A stretch of DNA of 64,000 nt from an uncultured Bacteroidales bacterium (GCA_945874155.1 CAMCFO010000011.1:1-64000), one strand, 5' to 3'; shown: positions 1-9,967, counted from the stretch's first letter. Notes: generated by a model from the letters alone, not told the origin. Translations and numbers: made by a program.

Positions 1-75
1 AACAATCTTAGTTTAACCACCCCAAAAGTGTCAACCATTCTCAGGGAAGGTCAGTATCCATAACTTTGCACATTA

Positions 76-173
76 TTTAGTGCAACAAATGTAATAAATT
101 GCACTGACTTTAGTGCAGTTTATGACAAAATTTGCTCTTTTTTATTAACAAACTACTCAAAAACGCTTAGTGC
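76..173. promoter_or_regulatory. Cluster of TTTAGTGCA-like motifs upstream of the DUF1963 gene
   Basis: The non-coding stretch 1-257 holds TTTAGTGCA at 76-84 and 109-117, an inverted TTGCACT at 99-105, and a related TTAGTGC at 167-173. The copies at 76-84 and 99-105 face each other, as operator half-sites often do. No regulator gene lies next to it in the window. A role in controlling the gene at 258 is inference only; AT-rich DNA produces such echoes by chance. Confidence 0.25.
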
Positions 174-257
174 CTGCTTCATATCATCGTCGAAGTAACA
201 ATCAACTTCTTATTACGACATTTTTGCTAACGGAAAAAGTTTTATACCTTTACGGGT

Positions 258-923
258 ATGGAAACAGATTTGAACAGAACTATTTGCCTCAGAACTTCAA
301 GCGGTGGTGTCCCTCAGGTCGGGATGTCGCATTGGTGGGGTGCCCCTGATTTGCCGCCTGAGGTACCTTATCCTTATGTCAGAATAAAGGATGAACTCCC
401 TGACGGAGGAGTGGACGAATATGATGAGCCATTGACATTTCTATTTCAGTTGAGACTCGAAGACATCGCCCACATCGAGACAGGCCTGCCGAAAGAGGGG
501 ATACTTCACGTCTTTGCGCCATTGGACTACTACCTTGGCGAATTGGACTCCCCTCTTGACTATCACGACGACCCGGTTGTGCTCTACACCCCTGCCACCG
601 ATGGACTCGAACCTTATGAAATAACCTGGGAAGGGACTGACGAATCCATATTCAGGCCTGCCGAAAGAATCATTATCGGCCAAGGAGAAGACATAATTCT
701 TTTCGGCAACCCCATACACGACGAAATCGCAGATGCCCACAGTAACCAGACCTGTCTGCTGATGCTGGAAGAAAATGAAGAATGGGGACTGCGCTTTCTG
801 GATTGCGGCACCTACTACATTTTCCTGGAAAAGGATTTCGCCAAGACTCTGGCAGAGGCTGTAAAAGCCCATCCAGGCCGGACCATCAATTTGAAGGCAT
901 CTGGAGACTTGTTCTTTTACTGA
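258..923 (+). CDS. DUF1963 (YwqG-like) family protein
   Basis: This 221-residue soluble protein has no signal peptide or membrane segment. It shows the DUF1963/YwqG pattern: an N-terminal WWGAPDLP segment (about 26-33), a middle LTFLFQLRLEDIA strand and helix (about 60-72) with GILHVF soon after, and a C-terminal segment ending in a YYIFLEKDF stretch. The biochemical role of the family is not established, so no function is assigned. The ATG at 258 is the first in frame after a stop-rich AT-rich region. The protein is very acidic. It is transcribed toward the GH92 debris at 934-1056 and appears to stand alone. Confidence 0.75.
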   Translation: METDLNRTICLRTSSGGVPQVGMSHWWGAPDLPPEVPYPYVRIKDELPDGGVDEYDEPLTFLFQLRLEDIAHIETGLPKEGILHVFAPLDYYLGELDSPLDYHDDPVVLYTPATDGLEPYEITWEGTDESIFRPAERIIIGQGEDIILFGNPIHDEIADAHSNQTCLLMLEENEEWGLRFLDCGTYYIFLEKDFAKTLAEAVKAHPGRTINLKASGDLFFY

Positions 924-933
924 TGTCAGTCAA

Positions 934-1056
934 TCACCAAGATTGCTCCCTGCCCATTTCAAACAGGAGGTCCCCTCCGGCGGCTATATCCGAGTGAAGG
1001 ATATAGCCCTTGTCGTATGGTTTCCCGTGTCCACCATTGTGTATTCTATCGTTGCG
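934..1056 (-). pseudogene. Decayed GH92 C-terminal fragments (gene debris)
   Basis: On the minus strand directly after the stop of the lipoprotein gene, the DNA first encodes ATIEYTMVDT. After a frame change it encodes DKGYILHSDIAAGGDLLF followed by a few residues and a TGA at 934-936. The first piece matches the extreme C-terminus of the GH92 at 1813-4068 (positions 1835-1863 against 1027-1055, three mismatches in 29). The second matches the end of the GH92 module of the fusion gene (5458-5504 against 953-999, about three mismatches in 47). There is no start codon and no catalytic region. I read this as the scar of one or more lost tandem GH92 copies. Confidence 0.75.
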
Positions 1057-1662
1057 CTATTGCTGCATATTCGGTATAACGAAAAAGTGCCGATAGCCGG
1101 GTCTGAATTGGGGAAGGTCGTAACGACCGTTCTTTTCTATAAGTTTGCCGTTAAAATATGCCCTCTCAATATCAAATGCTGACGAATTGAAATACTGGGG
1201 ACGGGATTCCAAAATCAATGTCTGCTCTTGACCGTCCCTGATGAACGGTATGGAGAATCTGTATTCAAAGGTCATAATCTCATTTTTCCCATAAGTCTCC
1301 GGATCCATAATGTCAACGATCATCAAAAACAAATACCCCAGATTGCTGTCGGTTGTTTTCACATATTCCAAGACAGAGCATTCCGGTTTCATCCGGACCC
1401 CGTCAAGATAATATTCACAACTGCTGTCCTGCCCAAGCGAATAGTAATCCGCGCGAACTGCATTCCCTTCTTCATCCACACCTTCTTCCGACCGCAACAG
1501 TGTCATATTCACCACATCCAGCACATCACGTCCATCCGAGTCAACAAATGCCACAAATGCAGGATAGAATATTTCCGGCACAGAATTGTCTATTTCATCA
1601 TGCTTAGACACACACCCGCACAAAAGAAGAATTATGACTATAAGATTTGATTTTTTCAGCAT
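1057..1662 (-). CDS. Hypothetical lipoprotein
   Basis: A 201-residue protein with a lipoprotein signal peptide: MLKKSN, a hydrophobic stretch, then LLCGC with the acylated Cys at about residue 17. The remainder is beta-rich and mildly acidic with no motif I recognise. The start is the ATG that gives this signal peptide. Its stop codon abuts the GH92 debris, so an insertion or deletion happened right at its 3' end. It lies on the same strand as the GH92 operon, 150 bases beyond the last GH92 gene, and could be read through from it. That it belongs to the PUL is only positional inference. Confidence 0.6.
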   Translation of the reverse strand: MLKKSNLIVIILLLCGCVSKHDEIDNSVPEIFYPAFVAFVDSDGRDVLDVVNMTLLRSEEGVDEEGNAVRADYYSLGQDSSCEYYLDGVRMKPECSVLEYVKTTDSNLGYLFLMIVDIMDPETYGKNEIMTFEYRFSIPFIRDGQEQTLILESRPQYFNSSAFDIERAYFNGKLIEKNGRYDLPQFRPGYRHFFVIPNMQQ

Positions 1663-1812
1663 AGGATTATAAACTAATTAACAGGTATTCAATTTCCTCA
1701 AAATTTTGCCCATAAACCTCAATATTTCACATCGCTATCGTTATATAGATAACTTGTACAAGCAGTAAAAATGAGCACTAAAGCCCACAGAAAATAAAAA
1801 TATGTTTCATAG

Positions 1813-4068
1813 TTAATTCTTACCTTGCTCCGGGGTGTCCACCATAGTGTATTCGATTGTTGCCCCGCTTATCAAATCACTGTAATTCAGGAAGTTGGAC
1901 TTATACTCCCGGCCATTGACCTGAATCTTGCCAATATAGCAGTCCAGGGAAGAGGAGCCTTTGCGGGCGTTGCGGGCCGTGATGTCCAGGGTTTTGCCGT
2001 TCTCCAGGAGAATGCGTGCGTGAGGAAAATACGGAGTGCCTATGGCGTACTCGTCGGAAGCAGGGCACACAGGATAGAATCCCAGAGCTGAAAATATATA
2101 CCACGCGGAAGTCTGCCCGTTATCCTCGTCTCCGCAGTATCCGTCAGGCGCGGCGCTGTAGAGCCTGTCCATAACTTCGCGTATATGCTTCTGGCCCTTC
2201 CACGGGGTGTCCGTCCAGTCATAAAGGTAAAGCAGATGCTGGGCAGGTTGGTTGCCGTGGGCATAATTGCCCATATTCGCAACTTGCATTTCAGTGATTT
2301 CGTGAATGCGGAAGCCATAGTAACTGTCGTCATACACCGGAGGAACCACGAAGACTGAATCCAGCATTGCAGTGAATGCCTCGGTGCCGCCCATAGCCTC
2401 TTTCAGGCCCTCAACGTCGTGGAACACAGACCAGGTGTAATGCCAGGCATTGCCCTCAGTGAACGCATCGCCCCACTTGTACGGGCTGAAAGGCTCCTGA
2501 AAACTGCCGTCCAGATTGCGTCCCCTCATCAGATTGGAAGAGGCATCGAAGACATTCATCCAGTTGCGCGAGCGTGCCTCCCATTTGTCCAACTCCTCCT
2601 GCGGACGGTTCAACTTCTTGGCTATCTGAAGTATGCACCAGTCATCGTAGGCATATTCGAGTGTCCTCGCCACATTTTCGTGGATACCTGCATCATAAGG
2701 CACATAACCTATGCTGTTGTAGTACTCGTGTCCCAGCCTTCCGGAAGAATTGGCCTCGGCAAGGACGTGTTCAGTGCCATAAACTATTCTGTCATAGAGT
2801 ACCTGCCATTTATCTTCCGGCGTAATGCCCTTGACTATGGCATCGGCCACCACGGATGCGGAATTATTGCCCACCATACATCCCCTGTGACCCGGGCTGG
2901 ACCATTCCGGCAGGAAGTCGCTCTCTACGGCTATGTTCGCGAGAGCCTCCTGAATCTGCCTGGCAGTTGACGGATAGACCAGGTTCAAAAGCGGAAATAA
3001 GGCCCTGAAAGTGTCCCAGAAACCTGTTCCGGTGTACATATAGCCTTCCAGAACCTGCCCATTGTAAGGACTGTAATGCATAATCCTGCCCTGCGCATCC
3101 ACTTCAAATAGTTTGTGAGGGAAAAGCAGACTGCGGTAGAGACAGGAATAGAAGGTGCGATGCTGTTCAACAGTGCCTCCTGCAATCTGAATCCTGCCCA
3201 GTGTTTCATTCCACAGGTCCCGGGCCTCTTCCTTCACACGGTCGAAGGATTTTCCTTCCACCTCTGAGAGATTCAGCAGAGCCTGGTCCATGGAAACGAA
3301 TGAAGAAGCGGCACGGACATTCACCTTCTCCCCTCTCACGGTTTTGAAAGAAATGCTTGCAAGAGCGTGGAATCCCTCCACTTCATTGCCTCTGCAGCGG
3401 GTCTTTCCGTCATACAGTTTCCAGGATTCGAAAGGCTTGTCGAACTTGAGTACGAACCAGTTTCGGAAATTGGCCGGCACACCCCCGCTGTTTTTCGTGG
3501 TGTAACCAACCACTGCATTCTCTTCGGGTATAACCTTGAGATATGAGCCTTTGTCATAAGCATCCACGATAATTCCGGATGTCTCGCTTTCCGGGAAAGT
3601 GAAACGGAAAGCCGCAGCTCTGTCGGAAGGAGAGAGTTCCACATTGATGTCGTGGTCGGCAAGATAGACCTGATAATAATAAGGTCTTGCTGTTTCGCTC
3701 TTGTGTGAAAACCAGCTCTGTCGGGCATCCTGGTCCACCAAGGAGGCATCCCTCACAGGCATAATGGCGAACTGCCCGTAATCGTTGATCCAAGGTGAAG
3801 GCTGGTGAGTCTGCTTGAAGCCCCTGATGGTGTGGGCATCATAGCGGTAGGCCCATCCGTCCCCCATAGTTCCCGTAACGGGAGTCCAGAAATTCATCCC
3901 CCAGGGAACAGCAGTAGCCGGATAGGTATTGCCATTGGAGAGCAGATATTCGGACAGGGTGCCGTTGAGAGTGGAAACGCAATCAGCCGGGTCGGTTACA
4001 AAACTTTCCTTCGGACAGGTGCAACCGGCTATAATCAGAGTTGCAGCAATTATCAGTCTCTTATCCAT
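1813..4068 (-). CDS. GH92 lipoprotein with Gln at the general-acid position
   Basis: A 751-residue glycoside hydrolase family 92 protein with a lipoprotein signal (LIIAGC, Cys about 16). GH92 enzymes are calcium-dependent exo-alpha-mannosidases. The N-terminal beta-sandwich begins near residue 30 and the (alpha/alpha)6 catalytic domain follows. The signature around residues 604-608 reads HGNQP where classical alpha-1,2-mannosidases have HGNEP with Glu as general acid. The second signature, GDEDNGQTSAW, keeps the Asp pair expected to activate water. Characterised GH92 mannose-1-phosphate hydrolases are reported to carry this Gln, so the enzyme may uncap mannosyl-phosphate or use another activated leaving group. 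It is the last gene of the minus operon, 5 bases after the fusion gene. Confidence 0.9.
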   Translation of the reverse strand: MDKRLIIAATLIIAGCTCPKESFVTDPADCVSTLNGTLSEYLLSNGNTYPATAVPWGMNFWTPVTGTMGDGWAYRYDAHTIRGFKQTHQPSPWINDYGQFAIMPVRDASLVDQDARQSWFSHKSETARPYYYQVYLADHDINVELSPSDRAAAFRFTFPESETSGIIVDAYDKGSYLKVIPEENAVVGYTTKNSGGVPANFRNWFVLKFDKPFESWKLYDGKTRCRGNEVEGFHALASISFKTVRGEKVNVRAASSFVSMDQALLNLSEVEGKSFDRVKEEARDLWNETLGRIQIAGGTVEQHRTFYSCLYRSLLFPHKLFEVDAQGRIMHYSPYNGQVLEGYMYTGTGFWDTFRALFPLLNLVYPSTARQIQEALANIAVESDFLPEWSSPGHRGCMVGNNSASVVADAIVKGITPEDKWQVLYDRIVYGTEHVLAEANSSGRLGHEYYNSIGYVPYDAGIHENVARTLEYAYDDWCILQIAKKLNRPQEELDKWEARSRNWMNVFDASSNLMRGRNLDGSFQEPFSPYKWGDAFTEGNAWHYTWSVFHDVEGLKEAMGGTEAFTAMLDSVFVVPPVYDDSYYGFRIHEITEMQVANMGNYAHGNQPAQHLLYLYDWTDTPWKGQKHIREVMDRLYSAAPDGYCGDEDNGQTSAWYIFSALGFYPVCPASDEYAIGTPYFPHARILLENGKTLDITARNARKGSSSLDCYIGKIQVNGREYKSNFLNYSDLISGATIEYTMVDTPEQGKN

Positions 4069-4073
4069 AGTAT

Positions 4074-7000
4074 TTAAATAATTTCATTAAGTATGTGCAG
4101 TCTTCCGTCATCTATTATCTTGAGTATCAACTCGCCGAAGAGAGTATTCTGCCAGGCGAACCATTCCCTTGTGAAAGACTCCGAATTGTTTCTGTGGAAA
4201 GACTCGTGGATGAATCCGGTGCCGGCATCAGTAGTCATCAGGCTGCAGATGCAGTCACGGATTTCATCCTCGTCATCGGATGTGAAGGCCCTCATCATAA
4301 TGCTCATAGGCCAGATTGCCTCCTGCCCGATATGCGGTCCTCCTATGCCCTCTCCGGCCGCGCCCCTGAAAAAATAGGGATTGGCATCACTCCATACGAA
4401 TTCGCGGGTGTTGCGGTAAACCGGGTCCTCTGCCGGAACATCACCCAAATAGCTCATTGCAAGAAGTGAAGGCACGTTGGCATCATCCATTATATATCTG
4501 TTGCCGAAGCCATCGGTCTCGAAAGCGTAGATGTCACCATAGACAGGATGATGACATATGGCCTCCCGCTTCAATGCCCGGGCCACTTCATCCGCAAGAT
4601 TACGGCACTCAAGGGCCATATCCCCGCGTCCGTTCACCTTTTCGAGGATTTCGGCTGCCTTGCGCAAAGAGCTGACAGCCATAAAGTTGGAAGGAATGAG
4701 ATATTCAAAAGTCGTGGCATCGTCAGAGGGACGGAAGGAAGATGCAATGAGTCCGCATCCCTTCACCGGATTGCCCCTGCCCACCACGCACTTGGTGTCC
4801 AGCTGACGGTCTGTAGTCCTGAGGAAGACATAACTGCCGTGCCCTTCCTTGCGCTGCTGTTCCTTCATTGTCGCGAGAATTTTGCCCATAGCCTCCACCC
4901 AGATGTCTCCAAACACGGATTCATCCCCGCTGGTCTTCCAATATCCGTAAGCGAGACGTATAGGATAGCAATGAGAGTCGAGTTCCCACTTGCGTTCAAA
5001 GACATAAGGGTCAGCCTCGGGCCAGTCTGTCTTGTTTGCAGCGCCTATGGGTTCCACATTGAAGGCATTGGCATACGGGTCTGTGCAGATGCACCTGAAC
5101 TGGCGGTTTATTACCCCGGCTATCATCCTGCGCAGCGACTCGTCTTCATTGACATAACGCAGATATGGCCAGACTTGAGCGCCGGAATCACGCAACCACA
5201 TCGCCGGGATGTCACCGGTATAGACAAAGGTGTCCGGCTCACCGTCCTTGTCGTCGGAAATATGCACGGTGGTGTCAAGCGTATTGGGATAGCAATTGGC
5301 GAACATCCACCTCAGGCGGGGATTCTCAAGCAGTCCGCAAACCCTTTCTATATCCTTTTCCACAGCCGGCGAAACGAAAAGCCTTTCTGATGCCACTGGT
5401 CTGCGGTCCGCATAGACTTGAGGTTCGCGGGCGCAGTACCATACTTTAGGCTCCGGCCCCATTTCAAACAGGAGTTCCCCTCCGGCGGCTATGTCCGAGT
5501 GAGGGATATAAGACTTGGTGTAGGCCTTTCCGTTCAGGAAGACCTTCTGTACGTATCTGTTCTGGTCACTGAGTTTGCGGGCGATGATGGTGAATGTACC
5601 TCCCGGAACCGCGATGTCAGCCCTATCCATCAAAGGGGTACCGAACCAGTAGCGTCCGGAACCCGGTTCCACCTCATAGAAGCCGAGATTGGAGAGTATG
5701 TACCAGGCCGACATCTGGCCCACATCCTCGTTGCCGGAAAGCCCGTCCGGGGCTGCGTGGTAGAGTTCGGAAACCACCTGACGGACTCTGTCCGCGGTCT
5801 TCCAAGGCTGCCCGGCAATGGTGTAGAAATAAAGTATATGGTGGCTCGGCTCATTGCCGTGGGCATACTGGCCTATGAGTCCGGAAATGTCAGGAGAAGT
5901 CTCCTCTCCCTCCACCACTGAGGATACGGTAAAGAGCTTATCCAGTTTCTCCAGAAGTTTCTCCTTCCCGCCGAAGCTTTCGCACAGGCCATTGAAATCG
6001 TGAGGCACCAGCCAGGTGTACTGCCATCCGTTGCCCTCGCAATAGTCGTCAGCACGGTGGGAGGAAGAGAAAGGACTGTATTCCTTGCGGAAATTGCCCT
6101 TGCTGTCCTTGCCTCTTATGAATCCGAGAGAAGGGTCGAACAGTTTGCGCCAGGACTGGCTCCTGTTTGAAAAATATTCCGCATCTGCCTCATATTCAGC
6201 TGCATTCTCCGGGTAGTCAGAGGCCATCTTGCGTGCAGCCAGGGCTATGGAAGCATCCGCAAGAGCATATTCCAGGTCGTAGGCCACGGACTCGCCGAAA
6301 AGGTCGCAAGGGATGTAGCCGTGTTTCATCCTCAGGTCCTGTCCCCTGTCTGCACGCATTGCAGAAACTTTCATCGCCTGATATGCAGCCCTGGCATCGA
6401 AGCCTCCAAGGCCCTTGACTATGGCATCGGCAACCGGAGGTATGCCCGGATTGCCCACCATACAGTCGGTTTCACAGCCGTGCAGGTGCCATACCGGGAG
6501 CTTGCCCTGCTCGTCACAGATGTCCACCATAGTATTGATGAAGTCCACGTATCTTTCAGTTTGGAATATGCTGTAAAGAGGCATAGCTGCCCTGTAGGTG
6601 TCCCAAAGGGAGAAGATTGTGTAGGTTTCGTGTCCCGGATTGCCGTGTATGGCTGAATCAGCACCCCTGTAGGACCCGTCGGCATCGCAGAAAACGGCCG
6701 GAGCAATCATAGTGTGGAAGAGGGCGGTGTAGAACTTCACCAAAGACTCCTCATCCTTGGACTCGACCTTGATTTTCGAGAGTTCGCTGTTCCAGAGCCT
6801 GTCTGCATCGCGGGCCACTGCATCGAAATCCCAAAGAGGCAGTTCAGCCTGCATATTGGCCTTGGCTCCGTCCATACTCACGGGTGAAAGAGCCACTTTG
6901 AGCAGCACCTGTTCCCCTTCAAGCGTTCTGAACGAAGCCCTCGCATACAGGGGCAGCTGCATACCATCCTTGTTCGGAGACTGAACGACCTCGAAATCCT

Positions 7001-7658
7001 CAATCGGTTTGGAGAATTCGGCATAAAAATATATCCTCTGGTCCTTGGCCCAGCCTGAAGAATAGCGGTGTCCGCGAATGGCATTATCCCCGCAGCGCTC
7101 CACGAAAGTGCCTGTTGCCTTGTCCCAGCAGCCTCCGTTTTCAAGGTCAAAGACTATTGCAGCCTCATCCGAGCAAGGGAAGGTATAGCGGTGCATACCC
7201 ACCCTGCAGGTAGCCGTGAGTTCAGCCTTTATGCCGTAACGCAACAGTGGGATGCTGTAATAGCCGGGGCGTGCGATTTCTTCGGACCTCGCAGCATAAG
7301 ACCATAGCCCGGACTCAGGTTCGTCTTCATTACCCCTTGCATAACGGACTTGCCCCACGACTGGCATAACCGTGATGTCGAAAAGGTCCCCGATGCCGGT
7401 GCCGCTGAGGTGAGTGTGGGAAAAGCCTATGACTGTGGAGTCGCTGTCGTGATAGCCGGAACACCAGTCCCATTGCTCAGGTATGCTGGTGGGGCCGAGC
7501 TGAACCATCCCGAAAGGCACATCAGCCCCCACGAACACGTGTCCGTGTCCGCCCGAACCGATTCTCAGGTCAACATAGTCCGTGTAGGACTTGCGCTCCC
7601 CGCCACAGCAGACGAAGAGTAAAGCGCAAAGCAGCAGTGTCAGTTTCTGTGGTTTCAT
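4074..7658 (-). CDS. GH92-GH125 bimodular exo-alpha-mannosidase
   Basis: A 1194-residue protein joins two complete glycoside hydrolases. Residues about 22-733 are GH92, with the acid motif HGNEP (Glu603) and GNEDVGQMSAW (Asp645 region) intact. Residues about 745-1194 are GH125, an exo-alpha-1,6-mannosidase family, with FVYTGDIPAMWLRD near 810-822 and WFAWQNTLFGELI near 1160. There is no stop or frameshift between them. The chosen ATG at 7658 overlaps the stop of the preceding GH92 (ATGA) and gives a signal peptide with an imperfect lipobox (LFVCC). The reading frame is open further upstream, but that part overlaps the GH92 before it. The fusion would let one periplasmic protein strip alpha-1,2/1,3 and then alpha-1,6 mannose. 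Confidence 0.9.
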   Translation of the reverse strand: MKPQKLTLLLCALLFVCCGGERKSYTDYVDLRIGSGGHGHVFVGADVPFGMVQLGPTSIPEQWDWCSGYHDSDSTVIGFSHTHLSGTGIGDLFDITVMPVVGQVRYARGNEDEPESGLWSYAARSEEIARPGYYSIPLLRYGIKAELTATCRVGMHRYTFPCSDEAAIVFDLENGGCWDKATGTFVERCGDNAIRGHRYSSGWAKDQRIYFYAEFSKPIEDFEVVQSPNKDGMQLPLYARASFRTLEGEQVLLKVALSPVSMDGAKANMQAELPLWDFDAVARDADRLWNSELSKIKVESKDEESLVKFYTALFHTMIAPAVFCDADGSYRGADSAIHGNPGHETYTIFSLWDTYRAAMPLYSIFQTERYVDFINTMVDICDEQGKLPVWHLHGCETDCMVGNPGIPPVADAIVKGLGGFDARAAYQAMKVSAMRADRGQDLRMKHGYIPCDLFGESVAYDLEYALADASIALAARKMASDYPENAAEYEADAEYFSNRSQSWRKLFDPSLGFIRGKDSKGNFRKEYSPFSSSHRADDYCEGNGWQYTWLVPHDFNGLCESFGGKEKLLEKLDKLFTVSSVVEGEETSPDISGLIGQYAHGNEPSHHILYFYTIAGQPWKTADRVRQVVSELYHAAPDGLSGNEDVGQMSAWYILSNLGFYEVEPGSGRYWFGTPLMDRADIAVPGGTFTIIARKLSDQNRYVQKVFLNGKAYTKSYIPHSDIAAGGELLFEMGPEPKVWYCAREPQVYADRRPVASERLFVSPAVEKDIERVCGLLENPRLRWMFANCYPNTLDTTVHISDDKDGEPDTFVYTGDIPAMWLRDSGAQVWPYLRYVNEDESLRRMIAGVINRQFRCICTDPYANAFNVEPIGAANKTDWPEADPYVFERKWELDSHCYPIRLAYGYWKTSGDESVFGDIWVEAMGKILATMKEQQRKEGHGSYVFLRTTDRQLDTKCVVGRGNPVKGCGLIASSFRPSDDATTFEYLIPSNFMAVSSLRKAAEILEKVNGRGDMALECRNLADEVARALKREAICHHPVYGDIYAFETDGFGNRYIMDDANVPSLLAMSYLGDVPAEDPVYRNTREFVWSDANPYFFRGAAGEGIGGPHIGQEAIWPMSIMMRAFTSDDEDEIRDCICSLMTTDAGTGFIHESFHRNNSESFTREWFAWQNTLFGELILKIIDDGRLHILNEII

Positions 7659-9967
7659 TTTGTGAAGTATTCGATTGTTCCGGCTGATACGAGGTCGCGG
7701 TGGGAGATTCTGTACTGTCCGAATTTCCTGCCGCCACGGCGTATTGAACGGATGATTTTGCCCTTGCCAGACTTGCTTATCACAAGTAGAGACTTGCCTG
7801 AGCAAAGTTCCGGATTGAGGCTTATGGTTATTTTGTCGAATGTCGGAGTAGTGAGGGTGTAGGAAGGGTCTCCCGGGCAGTCCGGATAGAAGCCCATCAT
7901 CGAAAATACCGCCCAAGCGGACATAGTGCCGGTGTCATCATTGCCCGGTATGCCGTCGGTGCCCAGACCGTAATTGCGCTCAAGTATCTCTGACACAATC
8001 TTCTGTGTTCGCCATTCCTCACCCGGGAAATAACTGAAAAGGTAAGGATAGGCTATGTCCGGCTCATTTGCGGCATCGTAGAGCCCATCATCAAAGACCT
8101 TCTGCAGTTTGTCCACGAAAGAGCGCTGCCCGCCCATCAGGGATGCCAGACCGTGGACATCGTGAGGCACATAGAAAGTATAATTCCAGGCACTGCCTTC
8201 GTGGAAGCCCGGCACAGCTTCGAAATTTTCACCCTGACGCGGGTTGAAAGGAGTAAGGAAACTTCCGTCTTCAAGCAGGGGGCGCAGGCAGCCGTATTCG
8301 GGACTGTAATAGTGGCGGTAGCCAAGGGACCTTGCCCTGAACTTTTCGGCTTCGGCTTCGTGACCGAGTGCGGAGGCGAATAGGGAAAGGGCATTGTCAG
8401 CCACATAGTATTCGAGGGCGTGGGAGACGGAATTGTCTCCCGAAAGGTCCGCAGAATAGACTCCGAGAGGTATATAGCCCTTTTCAATGTACGGATCCAC
8501 ATCGGGGCGCATAAGATTGCCCCTGCCCGGAGTTTCAGCCGACTTGAGGAATGCCTCCCAAGCCGCTTCCACATCGAATCCGTCCAGCCCCTTGAGGTAG
8601 GAATCGGTAATGACCGGAATGGCCGGGTCTCCCTCCATAGTGAAGGTTTCCCTGCCGTAGAGTTCCCATTTCGGCATCCATCCCCACTCCTTGTACATAT
8701 CTGTCATCGACCGAAGCATATCGTTCTGCCGCTCCGGATAGACAAGCGTAAGAAGCTGATGCACATTGCGATAGGTGTCCCATAGGGAGAAGACCGTGTA
8801 GCGTTTGTGTCCCGGCTGGACCCTGCCCGTTCCGGCATTTTCCATAAGCGGGTACTCCCCATTCACGTCATTGACTATATTGGGGTGTATTAGAGCGTGG
8901 TAGAGGGCGGTATAGAACAGTTGGCGGTCCCTCAGGCTTCCACCTTCCACCTGAATGCGTGAAAGGTCGGCTTCCCATTTTTCTTCAGCTGCCGCCCGTA
9001 CCTTGTCGAAATTGGAGATGCCCTCAGCCAGAGGTGCCTGTTCAGCATTCAGATTCTCCCAAGCATTGGCACAGCTCACAAAGGAAACACCCATCTGCAG
9101 TTCCACGCTCTCCCCTTCCCCGGTGTCAAAACTGAACCAGTACCCGATGTCGTCACCGGCTATTTCCCGGCCGTATTTCTCATATATTTTGTATTTGCCG
9201 TTGTCGGGGGTCCATTCCGCCTCCACTCCTGTCATCTGCGGCTGTTTCTTCCAGAAACCGGATTTGGCGGGCTTCCTGTTTATGCGGATTGCGAAATAGA
9301 CCGGGAATACCGCCTGGGGATTGTAGCAGAATGTTCCCGCAAGCCTCATACCCTCGATTTCAGTTTCGCTGATTCGGCGTATCCAGGCTCCGGTCTCATT
9401 GGTGAGTCCCTGTCCGAAATTCACGAGTATGTTGCCCTGTCCTCCCGGAAACGTATATTTCTCTATGGCAGTCCTTTCCGTAGCACTGACCTGTGCCACA
9501 ATATCATAAGCGGTCAGACGCAGGGAATAATGGCCCGGGGAGGATTGCTCGCTGTCATATTCCGAACCGTAAATCCTGTAATCCACATTGAGCGGCCCGG
9601 AAGTGGGCATAGTCAGGGCAAGTCCAAGTTCCGGACAGCCGACACCGCTGAGATTCACGTGGGAAAACCCTGTAAAGAAGGCATTTTCCGATGTGTAGGG
9701 GGTGGACCACCAGCGGCTGTCCTTGTCATAGACATTCAGTTCCGACCCCATCACATTGAAGGGCGAAACGGACATCATTCCGTTGGGGCACACGGCTCCG
9801 GGATTGGTGGTTCCGAAATTGGAGGTTCCCACCATAGTGTTCACATAGTCGGTTATGCGTGAGTGGGCAAGGGCAGGACACAGGAGTATTCCCGCAGCCG
9901 CAGCGGCAATCTTAAGGCCAGCGGAAGCCTTGACATTAGAGGGGAAGGCTGCAGGCAGTCGTCTCAT
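7655..9967 (-). CDS. GH92 alpha-mannosidase
   Basis: A 770-residue GH92 protein. The N-terminus is a type I signal peptide (Ala-rich core ending ALA-HS), so it should be periplasmic or outer-membrane associated rather than acylated. The catalytic motif differs from the other two copies: [11 protein letters not shown] with Glu635, followed later by [11 protein letters not shown]. Glu and the Asp residues expected for catalysis are therefore present. GH92 members with this NEPDI variant form a separate subgroup, so its linkage preference is probably not the same as that of the HGNEP copy. Its ATG overlaps the TGA of the GH130 gene by four bases and its stop overlaps the next ATG, showing tight translational coupling. 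Confidence 0.9.
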   Translation of the reverse strand: MRRLPAAFPSNVKASAGLKIAAAAAGILLCPALAHSRITDYVNTMVGTSNFGTTNPGAVCPNGMMSVSPFNVMGSELNVYDKDSRWWSTPYTSENAFFTGFSHVNLSGVGCPELGLALTMPTSGPLNVDYRIYGSEYDSEQSSPGHYSLRLTAYDIVAQVSATERTAIEKYTFPGGQGNILVNFGQGLTNETGAWIRRISETEIEGMRLAGTFCYNPQAVFPVYFAIRINRKPAKSGFWKKQPQMTGVEAEWTPDNGKYKIYEKYGREIAGDDIGYWFSFDTGEGESVELQMGVSFVSCANAWENLNAEQAPLAEGISNFDKVRAAAEEKWEADLSRIQVEGGSLRDRQLFYTALYHALIHPNIVNDVNGEYPLMENAGTGRVQPGHKRYTVFSLWDTYRNVHQLLTLVYPERQNDMLRSMTDMYKEWGWMPKWELYGRETFTMEGDPAIPVITDSYLKGLDGFDVEAAWEAFLKSAETPGRGNLMRPDVDPYIEKGYIPLGVYSADLSGDNSVSHALEYYVADNALSLFASALGHEAEAEKFRARSLGYRHYYSPEYGCLRPLLEDGSFLTPFNPRQGENFEAVPGFHEGSAWNYTFYVPHDVHGLASLMGGQRSFVDKLQKVFDDGLYDAANEPDIAYPYLFSYFPGEEWRTQKIVSEILERNYGLGTDGIPGNDDTGTMSAWAVFSMMGFYPDCPGDPSYTLTTPTFDKITISLNPELCSGKSLLVISKSGKGKIIRSIRRGGRKFGQYRISHRDLVSAGTIEYFTK

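Noticed and set aside
943..1182. 79-codon frame on the plus strand
   Set aside because: It is the antisense of the GH92 debris and of the lipoprotein 3' end, with no start context.
7659..7916. N-terminal extension of the GH92-GH125 frame to a TTG at 7916
   Set aside because: The extra 86 residues overlap the end of the upstream GH92 gene in another frame, lack a signal peptide, and the ATG at 7658 has both a signal peptide and an ATGA coupling.
4095..9862. Antisense frames of up to 280 codons opposite the mannosidase genes
   Set aside because: Codon bias shadow of GC-rich third positions on the coding strand; no domain or start signals.
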